From a virus, in IMG/VR virus record IMGVR_UViG_3300034190_000284, positions 1 to 33,462 of that record: a stretch of 33,462 nucleotides of DNA; one strand, written 5' to 3'. The position numbers and the translations under genes are program-made. The notes beneath the pieces were generated by a model that did no database searches, was not told the origin of the DNA, and was given only the letters and a program-made list of their open reading frames with translations. Shown here one piece after another: positions 1 to 7,742 of the stretch (position 1 is its first letter; each line of letters opens with the position of its first letter).

Positions 1-224
1 CCGGCAGTCCAAATAGTTGACCAACCAGTACCGATAGTACCGTCAAGCGCACCAAACTTATGTACGGGAGTGTATCCTTCTAAATCACCATTTGCTAATG
101 GGATATTAGATGCCGCTCCGAATGTGTTGATAACATTACCATCTTTATCAGCCATCATGTTGACTTCGAAAATAGTAGTCCCATTTGCTAAGTATTCTTG
201 GTTGTCTATTCTATACTGTGCCAT
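1..224 (-). CDS. Virion structural protein, N-terminal fragment (cut by window edge)
   Basis: The reading frame opens with ATG at 224 and stays open to base 1, so only about 74 N-terminal residues are visible. It begins MAQYRIDNQEYLANGTT and later contains a VHKFGALDGTIGTGWSTIW segment. I associate the VHKFG...W pattern with structural proteins of marine phages, by memory rather than by search. It follows the stop of the upstream gene by 3 bases (TAAGATATG), so it is probably co-transcribed with the preceding late genes. No signal peptide or membrane segment is seen. The specific role (head, neck or tail decoration) cannot be decided from this fragment. Confidence 0.6.
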   Translation of the reverse strand, partial: MAQYRIDNQEYLANGTTIFEVNMMADKDGNVINTFGAASNIPLANGDLEGYTPVHKFGALDGTIGTGWSTIWTA

Positions 225-227
225 ATC

Positions 228-779
228 TTATAACCCGAACCTTGACATGAAGTCTTTTCTTTCTTTAATTTTCTTACGCTTGGCCGATTGGTCAAGGTAT
301 CTTTTCAGGAATGCTTTAGTTTCTTTCTTACGAGCGTCTGGATTCTTCCAATGTACTGGGTCGTCGCCAGTACCAGCAACTGCCGCACCAGTAACATTAG
401 TTTCTTCAAATAACTTATTGAAATCTTTTTCTTGAAGTTGATTGAGTTCATCCATTGCTTCGTATAACCCTTCTCGTAATTCGGTTTCGTTAAAATCTTG
501 CTTGCTAGTGTCACCTTCTTTGATGAGGAAAAGCGCAGCAGCATAAGAACCGAGCTTAGACTTGCCCCCAGGAACTTTCTCCAGCATCTTTTTAAGATTG
601 AACACCATGCGGTCATAATAACCATATGAGTTCTTTTCGGCAGTAGTCTCAGGTGACTTCACCTTCTTACCGCTACCGTCAATAATGCCCAGCTTAAACG
701 CTTCAGTCTTATCAAACGGTGTAGTGAGCCTCTTAATGAATTGGTAGACCAATATTAAATCTGAAAACTTACCAGCCAT
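228..779 (-). CDS. Conserved T4-like phage protein, probably virion-associated
   Basis: This 183-residue soluble protein is lysine-rich. Its N-terminal half reads FIKRLTTPFDKTEAFKLGIID, followed by a YDRMVFNLKKMLEKVPGGKS block and an LGSYAAALFLIKE helix. I recognise this arrangement from conserved proteins of unknown function in marine T4-like phages, where they sit among virion genes. The C-terminal 40 residues are very basic (KKETKAFLKRYLDQ and following), which would suit nucleic acid or core binding, but that is inference. The start codon overlaps the stop of the upstream gene (TAATG, one shared base), so translation is likely coupled. No enzymatic motif is visible. Confidence 0.7.
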   Translation of the reverse strand: MAGKFSDLILVYQFIKRLTTPFDKTEAFKLGIIDGSGKKVKSPETTAEKNSYGYYDRMVFNLKKMLEKVPGGKSKLGSYAAALFLIKEGDTSKQDFNETELREGLYEAMDELNQLQEKDFNKLFEETNVTGAAVAGTGDDPVHWKNPDARKKETKAFLKRYLDQSAKRKKIKERKDFMSRFGL

Positions 780-1165
780 TAAATGCCCCTTAGCGTCTTA
801 ACAATTTGAACGTCCAATGATATATCACAATCAAGGACACGATCACCATTTACCAAACCAAGTTCAGTTGGATAATACCCGAGGAATATGAGGAACGGTT
901 TGAGATACTCGTAATAGCCATCAAGCTTCAGGAACAGCATTCTTGTCGCTGGCCTTGCCTCAAACATATTGTAAATGACAATCAAATGGTTGAGTATCAA
1001 CCGTTCCTTTAATTCGCCTGTATCTCTATACTTCTTAAACAGTCGCTTGACGTACCTGATTCTCTTTAGGTCGTCTTGAAATTCTAATAAGTCCGCGCAG
1101 TGCGGGTTTGTATAACATTTCATAGCAAATATTTGGAAGTTGTCTTCCGTCAAGTTTTCAAACAT
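779..1165 (-). CDS. Conserved T4-like phage protein of unknown function
   Basis: This 128-residue protein starts MFENLTEDNFQIFAMKCYTN and contains RIRYVKRLFKKYRDTGELKE and LILNHLIVIYNMFEARPATR. I remember proteins with this pattern (initial F.NLT.DNF, central IKRL...TGELKERLILNH, then FG..AATR) as conserved in marine T4-like phages next to structural genes. The sequence looks helical, with no signal peptide, metal site or catalytic motif. It lies between two structural-type genes and shares its stop/start TAATG with the downstream gene, which argues for a virion or assembly role. No specific function can be assigned. Confidence 0.7.
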   Translation of the reverse strand: MFENLTEDNFQIFAMKCYTNPHCADLLEFQDDLKRIRYVKRLFKKYRDTGELKERLILNHLIVIYNMFEARPATRMLFLKLDGYYEYLKPFLIFLGYYPTELGLVNGDRVLDCDISLDVQIVKTLRGI

Positions 1166-1168
1166 ATA

Positions 1169-1513
1169 TTAGAATTCGCTCAGCAGCACTCGTTTAATAG
1201 CTGTATTACTTACAGCAATATATAGGTATGTACTATCATACCAGATCTTACCAGACCCAATATTTTCAGTGGTGGTATTACTTGATCCAGGTGTACTTGG
1301 TGTTAATCGTAGCTCACCAGTAACCGTGGTGTTCGCAGAAATAGTCATAGTATTACCGCTCACACTTAATGGGACTCTCAGGTCGCCAAATAAATTTGAG
1401 GCAGTAATCTTCTTATTCGTGGGAACGCCAGCAGGCGAATCGACGACCATAAAAAGGTCATCACCTGACACTAGAGTCAGAGCATCTAAGTTTGTAACCT
1501 TTTTATCGGCCAT
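1169..1513 (-). CDS. Small virion structural protein (fibre/neck-like)
   Basis: This 114-residue protein begins MADKKVTNLDALTLVSGDDL followed by FMVVDSPAGVPTNKKITASN. That opening (assigning values to a 'decoration' list, then a G.P..KKI segment) is common in phage tail-fibre or neck appendage proteins. The middle is rich in Thr, Ser and Asn (TMTISANTTVTGELRLTPST), as in beta-structured fibre proteins, and the end reads GKIWYDSTYLYIAVSNTAIK. It starts 12 bases after the upstream structural gene and ends 4 bases before the next start. The role as a structural protein is inferred from composition and position. Confidence 0.6.
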   Translation of the reverse strand: MADKKVTNLDALTLVSGDDLFMVVDSPAGVPTNKKITASNLFGDLRVPLSVSGNTMTISANTTVTGELRLTPSTPGSSNTTTENIGSGKIWYDSTYLYIAVSNTAIKRVLLSEF

Positions 1514-1524
1514 CTTTTAATTCC

Positions 1525-2025
1525 TTATTCTGGAAGTTGAGCGTCATCAGCTGCATCGCCAGAGATAGAGCTTCCAGCAACCAATACTTCGTATGATACA
1601 CGACCAGCGCGACCACCTGAACCTTCGGTTCGACGAACCCAACCAGCGTGAGGAACTGCATCAGCCTCAGTACCAGCAGTGTTAGCATAAGCCATTTCGT
1701 CTGTATCTACGCCGAAGATCTTACTAGCATCGCCGTTAGCTTCAGAGTACACAACGTACAAAGGCTTCTCGGATACTACATATGCTCCGTTAGCTTGAGC
1801 GCCAACTAATGCGCCGCCATTAATGCCAGAACGAACAGTAGCAATTGATGCGTTAGCAATAGCAGTGAATACATAGTCATTGCCGCCTACATTTAAGAAA
1901 TCGCCAACAGCGAATACTGACAGATCACCGCCGCCAGCGGCTTCAACAGTGCTATTAGCAGCTGACACTACTACAGTGCCAGTTCCTGAACCTGTCTTCA
2001 GGTCTTTATTACCCCATAAACTCAT
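1525..2025 (-). CDS. Virion structural protein (MSLWGNKD family)
   Basis: This 166-residue protein begins MSLWGNKDLKTGSGTGTVVV and ends with SGDAADDAQLPE. It has a VGDFLNVGGNDYVFTAIANA segment and an AVPHAGWVRRTEGSGGRAGR segment. I know proteins with this same beginning (M-S-x-W-G-N-K-D), the HAGW..R...G.GGR.GR block and the acidic GDAADD end from marine T4-like phages, where they are virion proteins. The composition is Gly/Ala/Val-rich and beta-like, with no membrane segment. A degenerate late-promoter octamer (ACTAAATA) lies 37 bases upstream of the start, as also seen for the gene before it. Head decoration or tail-associated use is not distinguishable here. Confidence 0.75.
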   Translation of the reverse strand: MSLWGNKDLKTGSGTGTVVVSAANSTVEAAGGGDLSVFAVGDFLNVGGNDYVFTAIANASIATVRSGINGGALVGAQANGAYVVSEKPLYVVYSEANGDASKIFGVDTDEMAYANTAGTEADAVPHAGWVRRTEGSGGRAGRVSYEVLVAGSSISGDAADDAQLPE

Positions 2026-2060
2026 TTCGTTATCCTCTTAAGATATTTCGTTATTGTTAC

Positions 2061-3239
2061 TTATTTAGTATTTTTCATAGCCAATTTTTGAGAGGTCGCT
2101 TCCATCACAGCTTCCCAGCGACTACCATACTTTTTCTTAAACATTGATTCGTCTAACTTAGGATCAACGTCAACCTTTTCTTTTTTGCCCGAATCAATAT
2201 CCTTATCATCTTTCTTCTTAGTAGCTTTCTTTTCAGCTGGCGTATCGTCAGCCTTCTTATCAGCTGGCTTATCGTCCTTATCGTCAGACTTCTCATCTTC
2301 ATCTGAACCTTCATCAGCATTCTCATCTTTAGAAACAGCTTTAGATATTGCTTTACGTCTCTTATGTAAGAACTCGTCAGATGAGTCAACATCACCGTCA
2401 TTGTCGATGTCTTTATCTTTACGATCCTTGAACTTCTTCTTCACGGCTTTGGGTTGAACCTTGTCAAGACCTTCGCCATCGTCAGACTTATCATTAGTGT
2501 TATCTTCGCCCAGCATCTCAGCGCCTTGTTCAATAACATCATTCTCGGACTGATTGTCAATTTCAACGCTTTCAGATTGACCAGTTACTACGCGATTAAC
2601 AGCATCAACTAATGACTGGGAAATGCCATACTTGGTGTATGATTCAGATTCATTCATATCTACTACTCCATTCTTTTCTTCAAGTTCAACAGATTCTTTA
2701 GTAACCTTGAACGAACTCGCAGGTGCTGCTTTAAGTGAAGGGTCGCCCCAAAGTTTCATTGCTTTATTAATCGCTTCGAATGCTGAACGAGCTTTAACTT
2801 TCTTCTCGTCACCTTTCTTGAGCTTATTGACTGGCTTGGCTACTGTTACTGTCCAATCGGCGACTGCTTCGTCAAGAGCTTCGAATACTTCATTGATATC
2901 AAGGTCTACAGACTCGTCCATACCTTTCATGAACTCAGCAACATCTTTCTCTTTCATACCAATCTTCTTGGCGATCTGCGCGGCAGTCATACCTTTCTTA
3001 ACCATGGCATGAAACTCTTTCATTTTGCCTTCGTTCAAATCAACTTCTTCATTAGCATTCTTCATCATATCAGCCAATTTAGCCAGAATGTCACGATCTT
3101 TCTTCGAGATATTCTTTAGCTTTTTATCACTAGCCATCTTTTCTAGTGACGCAGCATACGCTTTAGTTGACTCGTCAAGGTCAACCGCGTTATCTGTAGG
3201 GGTGTACATCTCACGGATGACGGTGTTCAATGTTTTCAT
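2061..3239 (-). CDS. Acidic prohead core/scaffold-like protein with an EF-hand-like loop
   Basis: This 392-residue, highly charged protein has low complexity towards its end (runs of D, E, K and S). Near residue 280 it carries DIDNDGDVDSSDEFLHKRR, in which Asp occupies positions 1, 3, 5, 9 and 12 and Gly position 6 of a canonical EF-hand calcium loop. Short motifs recur: EEVDLNE|G, ESVDLDINE|V, EALDE|A and ESVELEE|K, which resemble T4 gp21 prohead-protease sites ([LI]-x-E followed by A, G or S). I remember similar proteins from marine T4-like phages as core or scaffold proteins. A scaffold that is processed during head maturation fits the composition, the repeated sites and the position among head-type genes. 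This is inference; no catalytic function is seen. Confidence 0.6.
   Translation of the reverse strand: MKTLNTVIREMYTPTDNAVDLDESTKAYAASLEKMASDKKLKNISKKDRDILAKLADMMKNANEEVDLNEGKMKEFHAMVKKGMTAAQIAKKIGMKEKDVAEFMKGMDESVDLDINEVFEALDEAVADWTVTVAKPVNKLKKGDEKKVKARSAFEAINKAMKLWGDPSLKAAPASSFKVTKESVELEEKNGVVDMNESESYTKYGISQSLVDAVNRVVTGQSESVEIDNQSENDVIEQGAEMLGEDNTNDKSDDGEGLDKVQPKAVKKKFKDRKDKDIDNDGDVDSSDEFLHKRRKAISKAVSKDENADEGSDEDEKSDDKDDKPADKKADDTPAEKKATKKKDDKDIDSGKKEKVDVDPKLDESMFKKKYGSRWEAVMEATSQKLAMKNTK
2062..2069 (-). promoter_or_regulatory. Degenerate late promoter candidate (ACTAAATA)
   Basis: The minus strand reads ACTAAATA at 2069-2062, 37 bases before the start at 2025. It overlaps the last codons of the scaffold-like gene, so a coding coincidence is possible. 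Confidence 0.35.
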
Positions 3240-3275
3240 TATTGGTTCCTTTGATTCCTTTAGTATAGCATGTTC

Positions 3276-3283
3276 TATTTAGT
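3276..3283 (-). promoter_or_regulatory. Degenerate late promoter candidate (ACTAAATA)
   Basis: The minus strand reads ACTAAATA at 3283-3276, two mismatches from TATAAATA, 37 bases before the scaffold-like gene start (3239). The same octamer occurs at the same distance before the gene at 1525-2025. Confidence 0.4.
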
Positions 3284-3300
3284 TTATTTGCGACTGGTGT

Positions 3301-3615
3301 TTACCACTTAACCTTATCCGCCCAATACGCAGCTGACATTTTACCTTTGGCGATGTTCTTGCCGTGCCTTGCTTTGAATGACTTGCGCTTTGCCTTCATC
3401 TTATCAGACTCACCCTTCTTAGGGTCGCCAGCAGTTGAAGCGCCTTGCTCACCAAAACGAATAGTCTTAATCTTATCGCCATCTTTAGCTACGACAATGT
3501 GACTCTTCTTTGGGTGGCTTGGCGTTCCCTTTGGCTTGTTGAATCCCGAAACGCCAGCTTTAGCTAAACGAGGATCTTTATCTTTTTCAGTTATGAATTC
3601 TTTGAAATTAAGCAT
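3301..3615 (-). CDS. Small basic protein with capsid-targeting-like N-terminus
   Basis: I place the start at the ATG at 3615, giving 104 residues beginning MLNFKEFITEKDKDPRLAKA. An upstream in-frame start is possible but would lie deep inside the previous gene. The chosen start overlaps the previous stop by 8 bases and has a GGAT-type ribosome site. The N-terminus M-x-x-F-K-E-F-I-T-E resembles the T4 internal-protein leader (MKTYQEFIAEA), which directs proteins into the prohead and is cut after the Glu. The rest is very basic, with PSHPKKSHIVVAKDGDK, then SFKARHGKNIAKGKMSAAYW near the end. I recall the last block as a conserved domain of marine T4-like phages. A DNA-associated internal head protein is likely, but unproven. 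Confidence 0.7.
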   Translation of the reverse strand: MLNFKEFITEKDKDPRLAKAGVSGFNKPKGTPSHPKKSHIVVAKDGDKIKTIRFGEQGASTAGDPKKGESDKMKAKRKSFKARHGKNIAKGKMSAAYWADKVKW

Positions 3616-5464
3616 TAGGAGTATCCTTCTTGTATTTATCCACCAACTTCTTAGTCCCCTCTTCGCCAGCACCACCCTCTTCAGAAATCATTTGCTCAAC
3701 CATAGTCCGCAAAACTCGAGGATTAACTCCATACTGTTTCGCTACAGTCCCAGCATAATACTCATTACCATGACGAACAGACTTACCTGCTTCTTTGGCT
3801 TCTTTTTTCTTACGAGTGATAACTGACTTGAGCACATCAGCTGCAGCCTTATACTTCTTCTTTTGAATAGTCTTTGACTTCAACAGAGCAATATCGTAGC
3901 CAGGAGTGCCTTCATCCATAACCTTTTCCTCATTAATGGATTCTTTCTTAGTCCCCCGAACCTTGTCAGCTAAATCTTTATCAGCTTTGCCCCAAGTACC
4001 TTTGCCTTTAGTGACAAAACTATTAACCCGAGCAAATGCCCATTGCTGTTGGTTTGCTCCTGGGCGGTGACCAGTACGCCATGCTGCCATACCACGGTCA
4101 TATACCTTTTTCAGAATACCGTATGAGATACCAGTCTTATCAGCCTTTTTACGCAAGGATGCTTCAGCTGATTCAGTCAACTCAAACTCTTCTTTCGTTT
4201 CACGGTTCTTAGATCTGGTATCGGCAGTTCTAGCCCGATCCATCATGCGGTCATGTTTCTTAGCGTCAGCAGCCTTCTCTCGTTCAATCTTTGATTTAGC
4301 TTCATCAGACTTAGAGTTCTCGCCGAACATGTCGCGATACTTTTTAGTGTGCTTAGAAGTGCGAGTCTCAGCTCCAGCATCACCAGCATGCTTGTCAGGA
4401 TACGCGCTAGAATCACTCGGATCTTTCTCGGCACCCTTCTGGAACTGTGTATCGCGCTTAGTCTTGGTTGACTTGGCCAAACCGCTGTGATACTTAGCTG
4501 GCTGGCTTCCTTCTCTATCTTTGATCTCTGAATCTTGACGCTCAAATAGCGCATCAAAACTCTCATTCTTTGAGCCGCCTCTTAGTGACTTCAATCTAGC
4601 TATCTCTTTCTTACGAGTGGCAGGTACCAGCTTCTTAGCCAACTTCTGTATCATAGCCGACCTTTTCTGTACTAATCTGTCAACGGCAATCTTATCTCCA
4701 GGTGATAGGTTGGCATAATTCTGCCCCTTCTTACCTGCGACTTTCTTTCTTACTGCTGAGATAGCAGCTTTCTGAGCACGCTTGGCGATTGTCTGAGTAT
4801 CAGCCATTTTCTTTGACTTCATCTTCTTGATACGCTGTAGCTTTGGAGCCAGCTTCTTCATTCGGCGACCAATAGCTTTACGCTGAGATATAGACAGTGG
4901 CTTACGATCTTCATCCAGATCTTCTTTGATTACTGCTCGGATGGTATCGTATATATCTTTAGCATCACGGTCGTTCAGCTTCTTAGGCAAGCCAGTCTTA
5001 AATGTATCAAATTGACCTTCGATTGCCAATGCTCTTAGCTTTGAGGCCGACATACCCTCAACACCAACAGAGTCAGGATCGCGAGCACCAGCTGAACGAA
5101 CATCAATTGAGTCAAACTTAAATGGACCACCGTTGTACTTATTCAATAAACCGGCGAACTCACTAACACGGTCTGATCCAACTACCAGAACAACATCCGT
5201 ATAACCAGACTTCTGTAATTCTTGTAGGATTTGAATTATTGTCTTAGAATTGGTCTGCTCAATTACTTTACCGAATGCCTTGCGGGCAAACCTAATCTTC
5301 TCGGCATAGTTGAGCGGATCTTTCTTGGCGTTTTGTGTGTGAGAAAGAAAGACTTTAGAATCAGCCTTTTCTTTCTTACCAGTGGAGATTACTTTATCGA
5401 CTAGCTTTTGGTGACCGACTGTGGGTGGATTGAGTCTGCCAAATGTAAATACTACTTTCTTCAT
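3608..5464 (-). CDS. NMNAT/cytidylyltransferase-like modular protein with basic tail and DUF5824-like domain
   Basis: This 618-residue modular protein has an N-terminal domain (1-180) that looks like a nucleotidylyltransferase of the NMNAT/cytidylyltransferase fold. It has GRLNPPTVGH at 9-18, corresponding to the (H/T)xGH nucleotide site, VGSDRVSEF at 95-103, and GMSASKLR at 137-144, corresponding to ISxTxxR. Residues 190-295 are extremely basic. Residues 430-500 contain GISYGILKKVYDRGMAAWRT followed by GHRPGANQQQWAFARVNSFV, a block I recall from many marine phage proteins (perhaps DUF5824). Possible prohead-protease sites are FELTE|S (residues 427-432) and DALFE|R (304-309). A TATAAATA late promoter lies 40 bases upstream. 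NAD or phospholipid-precursor synthesis is possible, but the substrate cannot be read. Confidence 0.7.
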   Translation of the reverse strand: MKKVVFTFGRLNPPTVGHQKLVDKVISTGKKEKADSKVFLSHTQNAKKDPLNYAEKIRFARKAFGKVIEQTNSKTIIQILQELQKSGYTDVVLVVGSDRVSEFAGLLNKYNGGPFKFDSIDVRSAGARDPDSVGVEGMSASKLRALAIEGQFDTFKTGLPKKLNDRDAKDIYDTIRAVIKEDLDEDRKPLSISQRKAIGRRMKKLAPKLQRIKKMKSKKMADTQTIAKRAQKAAISAVRKKVAGKKGQNYANLSPGDKIAVDRLVQKRSAMIQKLAKKLVPATRKKEIARLKSLRGGSKNESFDALFERQDSEIKDREGSQPAKYHSGLAKSTKTKRDTQFQKGAEKDPSDSSAYPDKHAGDAGAETRTSKHTKKYRDMFGENSKSDEAKSKIEREKAADAKKHDRMMDRARTADTRSKNRETKEEFELTESAEASLRKKADKTGISYGILKKVYDRGMAAWRTGHRPGANQQQWAFARVNSFVTKGKGTWGKADKDLADKVRGTKKESINEEKVMDEGTPGYDIALLKSKTIQKKKYKAAADVLKSVITRKKKEAKEAGKSVRHGNEYYAGTVAKQYGVNPRVLRTMVEQMISEEGGAGEEGTKKLVDKYKKDTPNA

Positions 5465-5503
5465 ACGTGTTTCCCGTGGGCTTAACGCTATTAATTAAAA
5501 ATC

Positions 5504-5511
5504 TATTTATA
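5504..5511 (-). promoter_or_regulatory. T4-type late promoter (TATAAATA)
   Basis: The minus strand reads TATAAATA at 5511-5504, 40 bases upstream of the NMNAT-like gene start (5464). It lies in the 51-base gap before that gene. Confidence 0.75.
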
Positions 5512-5515
5512 AGAA

Positions 5516-6742
5516 TTACTTTTGCCAACCTTTGATGTAATCATCAGAGAAGTTAGCATGACTGAATTGCATCCTGTTTACTAGCTTGAGTGCGCTACCG
5601 TCATTATCAATGGCAACATAACCTTCTGGGGCAGTTACGATAAACCCATCTTTGGTTCGCAGCAGAGTATCAATATTACTCGCCTGATCCATTTTCTTAA
5701 TGACCAGTTCCTTAGCGTCAATCAAAGCATTCATCATCAAGAAGATGTTCTCTAGATTCTTTACGTTGGCACTAGAAAAGAACTTGAGTATATCATCACG
5801 CTTATCAGTCTGAACCTTCTTGCCTTTAGGAGTACTGCGCTTGTCAGCTTGCTTACCATAAAACTCAGTAATATAGTTGACAAGACCACGGACATGCGAT
5901 TTGACATTGGTTATCTTTTGGCCTGCTCGGACTTTACTATTAAAGTGGGTCTTCACTTTCTGCAACAACTCAGGATTATCTGAAATGCTATTGAGAGTCT
6001 TGGCGTCCAGCTTACTGAATATCTTACCAGCCGTAGATATGAACTTAGTAACTTCTTTGTTTTCTTTCTCAGTAAATGTAGCTGAGCCAGAAACGTCAGT
6101 AAACATAGCATCAACTGACCAGACGTCTTTAGTCTTTTTCAGTTTAGTTGCTATTTCCTTACCGAATGATGCCTTCATATTCTCGAACGAAGTACCAGTG
6201 TAAACAGTATGCCAAACAATACCGATCTTAGCTGACCGAATTGCCCTGCCCATTTCTGATTTACTAGGAACTGCATATACAATTGTATTAGGGTGGAACG
6301 TAGTAACTTTCTCGCCGTCATGAGTTTCGGACTTTAGATCGCTCTTACTGAACAAGAAGTCACCCTGAATGACGCCATTGATACCCAAAGCAGGTAAATG
6401 CTTCAGCGCCAGCTTCAGCTTAACTGCCAAATCACCCTTAGTGTCGGCATCTACTTCGTCAGGGGTTTTGTAAACTTTCGGGTTCTTAGCGAATACGCCT
6501 TTCTTCGCAACAAAGAATCTGCCATCACTAGGATCCTGACCAGCAAATATAGCAGGAGCGCCGTCCCACTTAACAGTAGTAGAAACGCCCCGACTACTAC
6601 TGCCAGACAGCATGTCACGCATAGATCTAAGCAAATTAATAGCTTGTCTCGCACCAGTTACTCCTCCATTAAGAACAGCATCTTCCAAATGTTCCATATG
6701 CGTGTTCTTGTCTTCAATTAAAAATGTATTAAACTTCTTCAT
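5516..6742 (-). CDS. Nucleotidyltransferase/ligase-like protein with capsid-targeting-like N-terminus
   Basis: I choose the ATG at 6742, which begins MKKFNTFLIEDKN (408 residues) and has better ribosome-site spacing; the ATG at 6748 adds only two residues. The N-terminus resembles the capsid-targeting leaders of neighbouring genes. VKWDGAPAIFAG at about 57-68 matches motif I of ATP-dependent DNA/RNA ligases and capping enzymes (K-x-D-G, with Lys58 the presumed AMP acceptor). VIQGDFLFSK resembles motif III, NTIVYAVP motif IIIa, KDGFIVTAPEG motif IV and ALKLVNR motif V, in the right order. I recall this as a widespread marine T4-like phage family of unknown function (perhaps DUF6267). The ligase fold is an inference from motifs. 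It overlaps the preceding gene by 14 bases. Confidence 0.65.
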   Translation of the reverse strand: MKKFNTFLIEDKNTHMEHLEDAVLNGGVTGARQAINLLRSMRDMLSGSSSRGVSTTVKWDGAPAIFAGQDPSDGRFFVAKKGVFAKNPKVYKTPDEVDADTKGDLAVKLKLALKHLPALGINGVIQGDFLFSKSDLKSETHDGEKVTTFHPNTIVYAVPSKSEMGRAIRSAKIGIVWHTVYTGTSFENMKASFGKEIATKLKKTKDVWSVDAMFTDVSGSATFTEKENKEVTKFISTAGKIFSKLDAKTLNSISDNPELLQKVKTHFNSKVRAGQKITNVKSHVRGLVNYITEFYGKQADKRSTPKGKKVQTDKRDDILKFFSSANVKNLENIFLMMNALIDAKELVIKKMDQASNIDTLLRTKDGFIVTAPEGYVAIDNDGSALKLVNRMQFSHANFSDDYIKGWQK

Positions 6743-7022
6743 GGTCATCTATCCATCTTTGAACTTCTGCCTTAGCAGTAGAAACATTCTTATATCCGGT
6801 TACGGGATGTCTCGGGGTGTCTCCGCTCTTATCAAAGATCGTGGGTAACACTTTCTGACTACCGTCCTTATTGAACTTCATAGAGTCCATACCTGACAAA
6901 CGAATCTCGAACTTACCATCAGAGGTAACGTGTTTGAACACTTTCTTTCTACCATCATAACCGTCAGGAACTTTCTTCCATTTGACCTTCCCTTCAGTAA
7001 TGTATTCTTTGAAACTTTTCAT
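6729..7022 (-). CDS. Small protein with capsid-targeting-like N-terminus
   Basis: The start is taken at the ATG at 7022 (97 residues, MKSFKEYITEGKVKWKKVPD), because it overlaps the previous stop as ATGA and is preceded by AAGG at good spacing; an upstream extension would lie inside the kinase-like gene. The first ten residues MKSFKEYITE|G match the T4 leader pattern MKTYQEFIAE|A closely, including Glu followed by a small residue. The remainder (KKVFKHVTSDGKFEIRLSGM, then KAEVQRWIDDHEEV at the end) is small and soluble, with no known domain that I recognise. Its place in a run of four such genes suggests a head-internal protein. No function is evident. Confidence 0.7.
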   Translation of the reverse strand: MKSFKEYITEGKVKWKKVPDGYDGRKKVFKHVTSDGKFEIRLSGMDSMKFNKDGSQKVLPTIFDKSGDTPRHPVTGYKNVSTAKAEVQRWIDDHEEV

Positions 7023-7711
7023 TTCTTTGCCTTTTGTGTGGTTATCCACTTCTGTGCTATAGAGTTTTCGGGTGGCTTACCTGCCCATCTCTGGATATCC
7101 TTATAAGCCTCCAATGTAGATCGCTCAATATCTGCCCCTTCAGAGTTATCAATAATGATCATGCGGTTACGGAATAACCCTTGAAACTTACCAATATTCT
7201 TTTGTACTTCCTTCCAAAGTTTAACAACCAGCTGTTGAGGAATTGACCTTGGTCTCTTGTCGTTTCTCATAATCGAAGTATCTAGATCAGTATTAACAAA
7301 TATCATTTTTACAGCATAACCTAGTTTGCGGAGGTCGTCAACTTGTTTTTTAATTTTACCGTAATCTTTACCAGTCCCATCAATTACCAACCCCAACCTG
7401 CCATCCAGCGCCAGCTGCATTTTCCTGCCAGTGATCGCCTTTGCGCCAGCACGAATCTTCTGCCCTTGGGCTGAGGCAATATCTTCTGGGCTAGTTGAAA
7501 GTCCTGCTTTCTTAAGACCAGCTTCGAACGCATCGTCAGAATTGATGAGTTTAAACCCGAGAGCCTGCAGAGCAGTCTTACCCGCAACAAACGACTTACC
7601 AGATCCTGGGCCACCTGCTAGGAATACAGCTTTAAATATCGAGGGGTCATTCACGCCTTCGGTCAGCTCGTGAACAATCTCATTATCTTTGTATTGATTG
7701 AAATTTAACAT
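7019..7711 (-). CDS. P-loop kinase (zeta-toxin/polynucleotide-kinase-like) with capsid-targeting-like N-terminus
   Basis: The start is placed at the ATG at 7711 (230 residues, MLNFNQYKDNEIVHELTEGV), which is preceded by AAGGATACCC; a farther ATG at 7732 has no good ribosome site. The Walker A motif GGPGSGKS is at 33-40, followed by INSDDAFEAGLKK, then LVIDGTGKDYGKIKKQVDDL (a Walker B-like strand with DGT) and RNDKRPRSIPQQLVVKLWKE (a lid-like Arg-rich helix). This layout is typical of zeta-toxin, polynucleotide kinase and similar small-molecule or nucleic-acid kinases. ELTE|G at 15-19 is a candidate prohead-protease site. Its neighbour is the ligase-like protein, so a nucleic-acid end-healing pair is one possibility. 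The substrate is unknown. Confidence 0.7.
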   Translation of the reverse strand: MLNFNQYKDNEIVHELTEGVNDPSIFKAVFLAGGPGSGKSFVAGKTALQALGFKLINSDDAFEAGLKKAGLSTSPEDIASAQGQKIRAGAKAITGRKMQLALDGRLGLVIDGTGKDYGKIKKQVDDLRKLGYAVKMIFVNTDLDTSIMRNDKRPRSIPQQLVVKLWKEVQKNIGKFQGLFRNRMIIIDNSEGADIERSTLEAYKDIQRWAGKPPENSIAQKWITTQKAKK

Positions 7712-7742
7712 GGGTATCCTTTGTACTCTCATAAGTTTAAAC

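Noticed and set aside
2185-2457. Plus-strand Ser/Leu-rich reading frame
   Set aside because: It is the reverse reading of the charged low-complexity part of the scaffold-like gene; its composition follows from that and it has no ribosome site.
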